Below, one piece after another: positions 14,581 through 21,799 of a DNA stretch of 21,799 nt. Source of the DNA: Chloroflexi bacterium UBA5177 (GTDB taxonomy: Bacteria > Chloroflexota > UBA5177); contig DHWR01000009.1 in the NCBI GenBank assembly GCA_002413265.1, positions 1,726 to 23,524 on the forward strand, given 5' to 3'. The notes under the pieces are model-generated. The model worked only from the letters and a program-made list of their open reading frames with translations, was not told the origin of the DNA and searched no databases. Made by a program: the position numbers and the translations under genes. How positions within the stretch are numbered: the first letter of the stretch is position 1; each line of letters begins with the position of its first letter.

Positions 14581-15399
14581 GGCGATGCCCTGGATGCCGG
14601 TCGGGACGCCGTCGTGATAGATAAGCCGTGTGCTGAGCTCCAGGGGCACGTGGTGACCATCACGCGCGATCATTTCCAGCTCGTAGATCGTGGGGCGGTT
14701 GTCGGCGAGCTTCTGCACGATCATCTGCTGGGCGCGCTGAAAGCTTTCAGGCGTCAGGACCTGGTGCATGTTCATGCGTGTCAGCTCTTCACGCGTGTAG
14801 CCGCTGATGAGCTCTCCAGCACGATTCATGGAAGTAAAGTTTCCTTGCAAGTTGACTCGCAGAACTACGTCGTTCGCGTTCTCCACGAGCTCGCGATAGC
14901 GTTCCTCACTCTCTCTAAGAGCCTCCTCGGCCTGCTCCCGCGTCCGTCGATCTTCTTTGGCGCGCACCGCCCGCTCGACCGCCGGGAGCAGACGCGTCAG
15001 GTGGTCCTTGAGGACGAAGTCGTGGGCGCCGGCGTCCAGCGCCTTTTGCGAATCCTCCTCACGAGCGGAACGAGAAACGAGCAGGAGTGGCAGATCCGGC
15101 CTGTTTTGGCGAACCAGCGAAAGGGCTTCGAGCGCGCTCAGCCGAAGAGTATCCCCGGCCAGCACGATGTCCCAGCGGGTATCGGGCAATGCTTCAGCAA
15201 ATGTTTCGCGCGAATCGACGCGGCGATAGGTTACCTGGAAACCACCGGCTTCGAGCTCCTCGACCAGAGCCCTCGCGTCCGGTTCCGCATCCTCGAGAAT
15301 CAGAGCGGAGAGGCGTCTGCCGTCCTCTGCCTCCGCCTGCGACATTCCGAGCCTCTCTGAGCCTGAGTCCACGAATTTAGTACCGACCCTACTCGATAA

Positions 15400-15417
15400 A
15401 TAGGACGCACATCCTAT
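15400..15417. repeat. Short inverted repeat upstream of the kinase gene
   Basis: ATAGGA (15400-15405) and TCCTAT (15412-15417) are perfect arms around six bases, 28-45 bases upstream of the GTG at 15372. On the minus strand a -10-like TACTAA follows at 15383-15378, so the repeat could be an operator near the -35 region. The arms are short and chance is possible. Confidence 0.3.
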
Positions 15418-15559
15418 GGTGACAGAACTCCCACGGAGTCACAATCGGCGGGAGAGTCAGGCGACCGACCGAAGGCAGAGGTCCGAACGCGAGTAGCCTC
15501 CTCCGTAACGGTGTCACGTGTTTGGCCACGCGCGAGGACAGCTGCCCAGGGGAAGGGCC

Positions 15560-15593
15560 GGGATGTCACGCATCATGCGTGGCATCCCTTTTT
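15560..15593 (+). terminator. Intrinsic terminator or attenuator in the leader of the aldolase gene
   Basis: GGGATGTCACGCAT (15560-15573) pairs with ATGCGTGGCATCCC (15575-15588) with one T-G pair, followed directly by TTTTT (15589-15593). In RNA the innermost bases would open to make the loop. It lies about 90 bases before the aldolase ATG, and no plus-strand gene precedes it for over 3 kb. It may therefore end a short leader or small RNA, or act as a conditional attenuator. Confidence 0.62.
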
Positions 15594-15685
15594 GCGTCAA
15601 GGAAAGTGCGACCGGCCTGAGTCCCTGCCTAGGAAACACGGCGACATCGGGCATAGTGAGTTCGTGTCATCAATCGGAGAGACTC

Positions 15686-17677
15686 ATGCCAACAAATTTG
15701 TGGAATCAGGAAGCGCGTTCCGAGGACCGTCCGCTTGATCTAGTCGTCTACAGGTCGCGCCTCATCGGCTCGGACCCCAATCTGGTCGTATGGGGCGGCG
15801 GCAACACCTCCGTCAAGACGACTGAAATGGACTTCCGAGGAAGGTCGCGTCGCGTCCTGCGTATCAAGGGATCGGGTACCGATCTCAAGACGATCGACAG
15901 GTCAGGGTTTCCGGGCATCTTTCTGGACGATATCCTGCCGCTTCTCGATCGCGAGGACATGACCGACGACGAAATGGTGGGATATCTGGAGCACTGCATG
16001 GTCGAGCCTGGAGGTCGACGGCCCTCCATTGAGACGCTGCTGCATGGCTTCCTCAAGGCACGGCACGTCGACCATGTGCATGCCGATGCCATCGTTGCCC
16101 TCACTAATACGGAGCGAGGAATTGAAGCCGTGCGAGAGGTCTTTGGAGAAGAGGTCGCCGCGGTTCCGTATCGGCGGCCCGGCTTTCTTCTGTCCAAGCA
16201 GGTCTTCGACGCGTCGCTCAGCCACCAGGCAGTCGTTCTTCTGAACCATGGCCTCGTTACCTGGGGTGAGACCGCAAAGGAAAGCTATGAGACCACCATC
16301 GGGATGGTTGAGAAAGCCGAGAGCTATCTCAATAGCCGCGTTGCCGAGAGGCCGATTGCCACTCCCTCACGCCGACCCAAGCCGGACACCGAATCGCTGG
16401 TACTGAAGCTGCGTGGCCGCCTCGGGCGCCGCATCTTTCGTCTCGACAGTAGCGAAGAGATGATCGACGTCGCCAATCGGCCAGATGTGCACGAGCTGGC
16501 AAGCGCGGGACCCGCAACGGCGGATCACGTGCTGAGAATTCGGACCTGGGCGTGCGTACTGGAGGGGGACGACCCGGCGAAGGCGGTGGACGAGTACGAG
16601 CGCCGCTACCGAGAGTTTTTCGACCGGCATGCGGGCGCGGACGACATCCAAATGTTGGATCCACTACCCAAGGTCTTTCTGGCGCCGGGGCTAGGGATGA
16701 TCGCTGCGGGCAAGGATGCAGCCGACGCTCGGGTCACGGCCGAGGTCGCGTACCACACTTTGCGAGTAGCCTCGTGGGGACAGGATGCGCACGGCTCGTA
16801 CAAGTCGTTAGATGAGGAGGACTTGTTCCACGTCGACTACTGGCCACTCGAGCTGTACAAACTCTCCCTCGCGCCTGCAGCTCAAGAGCTGGAGGGCCGG
16901 GTTGTCGTCATAACCGGCGCAGGCTCCGGTATCGGGCGAGCCGTTGCCAGGAAATTGGCGGCATCCGGTGCCCACCTAGCGTTGATCGACATTAATCCCA
17001 ACGGACTCGAGGAGACGCAGTCCCGGCTATCGTCCGGCGACCGCGTCATCTGCATAACGGCAGACGTCACCGATTCGGCGGCGGTTCGAGCCGCCATTGG
17101 ACAGGTCGTGCTGGCTTTCGGCGGGATCGACGGCTTGGTATCGAACGCCGGGATAGCGGCGCCGGGCACCCTTAGGGAGCTGAGCCCCGATCTGTGGCGC
17201 CGGAGCTTCGAGGTGAACTCGACCTCTCATTTCCTTATGACCAAAGAGGTGATGGGAGTCCTCGAAAGGCAGGGCCTCGGAGGCAGCCTGGTGTACGTGG
17301 CCTCGAAGAACGCCTTCGGCCCAGGCGCGGGCTTCGGCGCATACAGTGCCGCGAAGGCCGCGCAGGTCCAGCTGGCAAGGATAGCGGCCCTGGAGGGAGG
17401 GCCCAACGGGATTCGAGCAAATGTGGTGAATCCCGACGCCGTCTTTCAGGAATCCGGATTGTGGTCCGAAGAGGTGAGACGTGAGCGGGCGGCTGCTCAC
17501 GGAGTTCCGGTCGAGGACCTCGAGACGTTCTATGCGCAACGCAACGTGCTCAAGACGACGGTCACGGGCGATGACGTGGCCGAGGCGGTAGAGTTCCTGC
17601 TCTCCGACAGATCGCGTGCCACCACCGGCACGGTCATCGCCGTCGACGGCGGCGTGCCTGTGGCGTTCTCCCGTTAG
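15686..17677 (+). CDS. Bifunctional class II aldolase / short-chain dehydrogenase
   Basis: Start ATG 15686 (663 residues) with GGAGAG six bases ahead. The N-terminal ~390 residues are a class II aldolase/adducin domain. It contains VVWGGGNTSVK (34-44), IKGSGTDLKTI (60-70), and likely zinc ligands His130/His132 (VDHVHADA) and His188 (LLNHGLVTWGE). Residues ~403-660 are a classical SDR: cofactor motif TGAGSGIG (410-417), NAG (487-489), Ser540 and YSAAK (553-557), with Asp435 (LALIDIN) after the second strand favouring NAD. The same architecture occurs in the RhaD/YuxG (RhaEW) family, where rhamnulose-1-phosphate is cleaved and the lactaldehyde oxidised. No rhamnose kinase, isomerase or transporter is near, so another sugar phosphate is possible. 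It ends at a hairpin shared with the convergent priA. Confidence 0.9.
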   Translation: MPTNLWNQEARSEDRPLDLVVYRSRLIGSDPNLVVWGGGNTSVKTTEMDFRGRSRRVLRIKGSGTDLKTIDRSGFPGIFLDDILPLLDREDMTDDEMVGYLEHCMVEPGGRRPSIETLLHGFLKARHVDHVHADAIVALTNTERGIEAVREVFGEEVAAVPYRRPGFLLSKQVFDASLSHQAVVLLNHGLVTWGETAKESYETTIGMVEKAESYLNSRVAERPIATPSRRPKPDTESLVLKLRGRLGRRIFRLDSSEEMIDVANRPDVHELASAGPATADHVLRIRTWACVLEGDDPAKAVDEYERRYREFFDRHAGADDIQMLDPLPKVFLAPGLGMIAAGKDAADARVTAEVAYHTLRVASWGQDAHGSYKSLDEEDLFHVDYWPLELYKLSLAPAAQELEGRVVVITGAGSGIGRAVARKLAASGAHLALIDINPNGLEETQSRLSSGDRVICITADVTDSAAVRAAIGQVVLAFGGIDGLVSNAGIAAPGTLRELSPDLWRRSFEVNSTSHFLMTKEVMGVLERQGLGGSLVYVASKNAFGPGAGFGAYSAAKAAQVQLARIAALEGGPNGIRANVVNPDAVFQESGLWSEEVRRERAAAHGVPVEDLETFYAQRNVLKTTVTGDDVAEAVEFLLSDRSRATTGTVIAVDGGVPVAFSR

Positions 17678-17690
17678 TGAAGGGAGGAGC

Positions 17691-17724
17691 GGCGGAGCGG
17701 CTGGTTCGGGTCAGCCGCCCCGCC
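17691..17724 (+). terminator. Strong GC hairpin after the aldolase/dehydrogenase gene
   Basis: GGCGGAGCGGCTG (17691-17703) pairs with CAGCCGCCCCGCC (17712-17724) with one mismatch, around an eight-base loop. It lies 13 bases past the stop. No T run follows directly (TTTT only at 17742-17745), so it is a hairpin-only or Rho-assisted terminator, or a 3' stabiliser. The rest of the gap to priA shows nothing else. Confidence 0.55.
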
Positions 17725-17845
17725 GGAGATGAAGAGGTGCCTTTTCAGAGTCAAGGAGGAGAGCTACCGCAACCTCTTCACGAACAACGTACTCTCGATG
17801 CCTTAAGGGCAACTTGCGCCGGGATGAACTTTGTCTGAACTGGCC

Positions 17846-20299
17846 CTACAGCAGATCAACCGGGTCTACATCGATTGACCAGCCCGGAGGCAAGTAATCG
17901 CGCAGCTGGGACAGCCTGACGCCGGCTCCCGGATGTGCACGCGCTATGAGCTGCCAGCGATAGGTTCCGTTTACGCGCGCCGCGAAGCATGGAGCCGGCC
18001 CGATGAGCTCGACTCCCTCGAGACTATGCTCCGCGATTGCCCGTGTGAGGAGGGCTCTGAGTGTGGAGGCGCTCTCACGGCACGTGTCCGCATCGTTCGA
18101 AGCATACACAAAGCGCACGAGTCGAGCGTGCGGAGGATAGCCGGCGGCCTGCCGGAAGCTAATCTCTTCCCGATAGAAGCGGTTGTAGTCTTGGTCCGCC
18201 GCGGCTACCACCGCGTAATGATCGGGCGTGTAGGTTTGGACGACCACACGGCTGGGCAGAGACGCTCTTCCGGCGCGTCCTGAAACCTGAGTGAGTAGCT
18301 GGAAGGAACGCTCCGGCGCTCGGAAGTCGGGCAGGTGCAGACCCGTATCGGCGGAGATCACGCCGACGAGCGTGACCAGAGGGAAATCGAGGCCCTTGGC
18401 GATCATCTGCGTGCCGACAAGAATGTCTGCCTCATGACGAGCGAACTGCTTGAGAATTGCCTCGTGTGCTCCCCTCGCAGACGTCACGTCGCGATCCCAG
18501 CGAGCTATCCTGGCCGTTGGAAAGATCTTTGCAGTTTCCTCTTGCAGCCGCTGAGTCCCGATCCCCAAGTACCGAATGCGCGGGCCGTGGCACGACGGAC
18601 AAAGGCGAGGACTCGTCACTCGCCTATCGCAGCGATGGCAGATCAGCTTGGTTGCGGAAGCATGGTACGTAAAAGGAACATCGCAGTTCGGGCACCGAGC
18701 CACGTATCCACAGTCACGACAGAGAACCGCGGTTGCACTTCCCCGGCGATTTAGAAACAACAAAGCCTGGTGATTCTCGGCCAGGGTCGCAGTCAACGCT
18801 CCCATCAGGGCGCCACTGAAGATGCTTCGATTGCCAGTCTTGAGCTCGTGACGCATGTCGACGACCTCGACGCGTGGCATCGCTCTTGACCCGCCCCCGC
18901 CCCACACCGGGCGGTCGGGTAGCTCGAGCAAATGGATCCGGCCTTTTTGAGCCGCGGCGAAGGTCACCACATCGGGAGTGGCGCTACCGAGCACGACGGT
19001 TGCGTCGGCAATGCGGCCCAGGACTGTCGCGGCATCGCGCGCATGGTATCGCGGTGAGCTGTCCTGCTTGTAAGAAGCGTCGTGCTCTTCGTCGACGACA
19101 ATGAGCCCGAGATTTGACAAGGGCGCAAAGAGCGCGGAGCGGGCTCCGACCACGACATCGGCCTGGCCGTGGCGGATTCGCTGCCATTCATCCAGCCGTT
19201 CGCCAGGCGCAAGCCGGCTATGGAGAACCGCCACGCGGCCCGGAAACCTTCCGCTAAACCTCTCCGCGGCCTGCGGCGTGAGGCTGATCTCCGGCACCAG
19301 GATGAGCGCGCTTTTCCCAATCGATAGGGCGTGGTCGACCGCTTGAAGGTAGACCTCCGTCTTGCCGCTGCCGGTCACGCCGTGAAGGAGAAATACCCTT
19401 TTCTCTCCACCGTTCAGCGAAGCAAGCACAGAGTCGAGTGCTGAGCGCTGTGCCGTGGACAGGTTCAAGTGGTGGGTTATGGGATATTTGCCGTTGGCGA
19501 TCGGAAGCCTGCCGGCCGGGTGCAGCGCTACCTCGACGAACCCCCTCTTTTCGAGCGCCTTAACGGCCGTGGAGGCGCCGGGCAAGCTCTGCGTGAGAGC
19601 CGTCACGGTCGTCGGACCTCTGGTGACCAGAAGCTCCAGCACCGCTCGTTGCTTTTCTGCCCGCCCCAGTGGCGACCGATCCCGAAGAGCCGAGGAACCC
19701 TGGCTCGTGGCGCTTGCCACTTTGACTGTCCTCATGCTCACTCTCGGCGGAGATAACTCTGAAGAACGCGCCAGCAGACCGTGCTTCACCAGCCAGCCGG
19801 CAGCGCGGACAACGTCGATCTCCGGAAGCTCGCGCTCCAAGTCCCCCTCGGCTACTCGCCCACGACCGAGTACGGTCCTCAACACAATTTCTCGATCCTG
19901 GCGTAGCTGCTCAGCGGCGTGCTCCGCTCCTGGTTCCAGAACGTACACAGTCTTTCGGTCAAGACCAGGCGGCAACATGGCGCCAAGGACATCGGACATG
20001 GGTGCCGCGTAGTAGCGGGAGATCCAGTCGGCGAGCTTCAGACCTAGTGGAGTCACCACCGGCACGGGATCCAGAATTTCTTGGACGGGCTTGACTTGAG
20101 GCAAGTCCGTCGTATCTGTGAGTGAAACCACGACGCCCTGCATCTGCCGGCTGGTAAAAGGGACCCGTACCAGAGACCCGGGACCCGTCACGGCGGTGAG
20201 CTGATCCGGTAGCTCGTAGGTGAACAGGCCGCCCGCGCGGCCCAGCCGGGCGAGAACGGCTACCTGCGCGAAACGAGATCTCTCGCTAGCAACCAACAC
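17846..20299 (-). CDS. priA: Primosomal replication restart helicase PriA
   Basis: ATP-dependent 3'-5' DNA helicase that recognises stalled forks and reloads the replisome; 817 residues from GTG 20299. The N-terminal ~110 residues are the 3'-OH binding domain (FTYELPDQL, RVPFTSRQMQGVV). The helicase core has Walker A GVTGSGKT (307-314), DEEH (403-406) followed by DASYKQ, and LGSATPDV. A zinc-binding insert with eight Cys (527, 530, 536, 539, 554, 557, 567, 570) follows. The second core lobe has VGTQMIAKGLDF and QVSGRAGR, with the C-terminal domain after that. All helicase motifs are present, unlike the degenerate actinobacterial PriA. It starts three bases after the pyrG stop and is probably co-transcribed with it. 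Confidence 0.96.
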   Translation of the reverse strand: MLVASERSRFAQVAVLARLGRAGGLFTYELPDQLTAVTGPGSLVRVPFTSRQMQGVVVSLTDTTDLPQVKPVQEILDPVPVVTPLGLKLADWISRYYAAPMSDVLGAMLPPGLDRKTVYVLEPGAEHAAEQLRQDREIVLRTVLGRGRVAEGDLERELPEIDVVRAAGWLVKHGLLARSSELSPPRVSMRTVKVASATSQGSSALRDRSPLGRAEKQRAVLELLVTRGPTTVTALTQSLPGASTAVKALEKRGFVEVALHPAGRLPIANGKYPITHHLNLSTAQRSALDSVLASLNGGEKRVFLLHGVTGSGKTEVYLQAVDHALSIGKSALILVPEISLTPQAAERFSGRFPGRVAVLHSRLAPGERLDEWQRIRHGQADVVVGARSALFAPLSNLGLIVVDEEHDASYKQDSSPRYHARDAATVLGRIADATVVLGSATPDVVTFAAAQKGRIHLLELPDRPVWGGGGSRAMPRVEVVDMRHELKTGNRSIFSGALMGALTATLAENHQALLFLNRRGSATAVLCRDCGYVARCPNCDVPFTYHASATKLICHRCDRRVTSPRLCPSCHGPRIRYLGIGTQRLQEETAKIFPTARIARWDRDVTSARGAHEAILKQFARHEADILVGTQMIAKGLDFPLVTLVGVISADTGLHLPDFRAPERSFQLLTQVSGRAGRASLPSRVVVQTYTPDHYAVVAAADQDYNRFYREEISFRQAAGYPPHARLVRFVYASNDADTCRESASTLRALLTRAIAEHSLEGVELIGPAPCFAARVNGTYRWQLIARAHPGAGVRLSQLRDYLPPGWSIDVDPVDLL

Positions 20300-20302
20300 A
20301 CC

Positions 20303-21799
<1,497 letters not shown>

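Larger units (their letters stand above)
12939..15345 (-). pseudogene. Hybrid REC-PAS-PAS-GAF-HisKA_3 sensor histidine kinase, broken by a stop codon and a frameshift
   Basis: Read as one gene, this is a cytoplasmic NarX-like sensor kinase. It has a receiver-like domain (15309-14953), PAS 1 (14910-14581), PAS 2 (about 14550-14193), GAF (about 14150-13700), HisKA_3 with the phospho-acceptor His in ARELHDD, and an HATPase_c with EDNGRGFDP and GMYGMRERA. Two lesions interrupt it. An in-frame TGA at 14580-14578 replaces the Arg of GIARD-T-ER, and the same frame continues intact afterwards. A one-base excess at 13719-13721 breaks the GAF/HisKA junction. As written it yields three fragments: 15345-14578, 14433-13573 and 13712-12939. 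ATG 15345 is preferred (AGAGG ahead) over GTG 15372. No membrane segment is seen. The last fragment could still be translated and keeps the whole kinase core. Confidence 0.87.
15373..15685. other. Non-coding leader/intergenic region between divergent genes
   Basis: About 310 bases without a supported gene. It holds an inverted repeat near the kinase start (ATAGGA/TCCTAT, 15400-15417) and a second short one (ACTCC/GGAGT, 15427-15439). A strong hairpin with a T run lies at 15560-15593, and the ribosome site GGAGAG sits just before the aldolase ATG at 15686. A frame from 15518 runs through it into the aldolase but has no family similarity. No known riboswitch class was recognised. Confidence 0.6.

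Noticed and set aside
14059..15360. 433-residue plus-strand frame opposite the sensor kinase
   Set aside because: Although long and free of stops, it is exactly antisense to recognisable PAS and REC domains, and its own sequence resembles no family; its length reflects GC-rich codon use.
15518..15685. N-terminal extension of the aldolase/dehydrogenase
   Set aside because: It crosses the terminator-like hairpin and has no family similarity; GGAGAG just before ATG 15686 marks the start.

Overview
The window is about 60% GC chromosomal DNA from a free-living bacterium. The best guess is Chloroflexota, at moderate confidence. Grounds are the Thr/Pro-rich linkers on a secreted sedolisin, a GAF/PAS-rich signalling repertoire with NarL-type two-component genes, GTG starts, and tight stop/start overlaps. 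No ribosomal RNA, tRNA, CRISPR, insertion sequence or phage gene is visible.

Layout. (1) 1-2237, plus strand: the 3' part of a secreted S53 (sedolisin) peptidase. Its reading frame is open from the left window edge and carries three copies of a ~155-residue, four-cysteine C-terminal domain joined by Thr/Pro linkers. (2) 6389-2277, minus strand: a five-gene zinc-uptake operon (Zur-type Fur repressor, lipoprotein metal binder, ATPase, two ABC-3 permeases). Three of its junctions overlap by 4 bases, and a Fur/Zur-box-like operator overlaps its promoter. (3) 11204-6553, minus strand: a 1164-residue protein with several GAF sensor domains fused to a Gfo/Idh/MocA- or G6PDH-like oxidoreductase, followed 14 bases later by transaldolase, then a hairpin terminator. 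(4) 11363-12274, plus strand: a fumarylacetoacetate hydrolase-family enzyme. (5) 15345-12291, minus strand: a two-component system (REC-PAS-PAS-GAF-HisKA_3 kinase plus NarL-type regulator) broken by three separate lesions. They are an in-frame TGA and a one-base shift in the kinase, and a one-base shift in the regulator. (6) 15686-17677, plus strand: a bifunctional class II aldolase/short-chain dehydrogenase, preceded by a ~310-base non-coding leader containing a terminator-like hairpin. (7) 21799-17846, minus strand: pyrG (5' end outside the window) followed by priA.

The two most unusual items are the sensor-oxidoreductase fusion paired with transaldolase and the clustered damage in the two-component system. 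The fusion puts GAF sensor domains, which usually feed a kinase, directly onto a dehydrogenase. This suggests ligand- or redox-gated sugar oxidation next to a pentose phosphate enzyme, but the substrate cannot be told from sequence alone. Every other gene fully inside the window is intact, so the damage is either recent pseudogenisation or a local sequence-quality problem.
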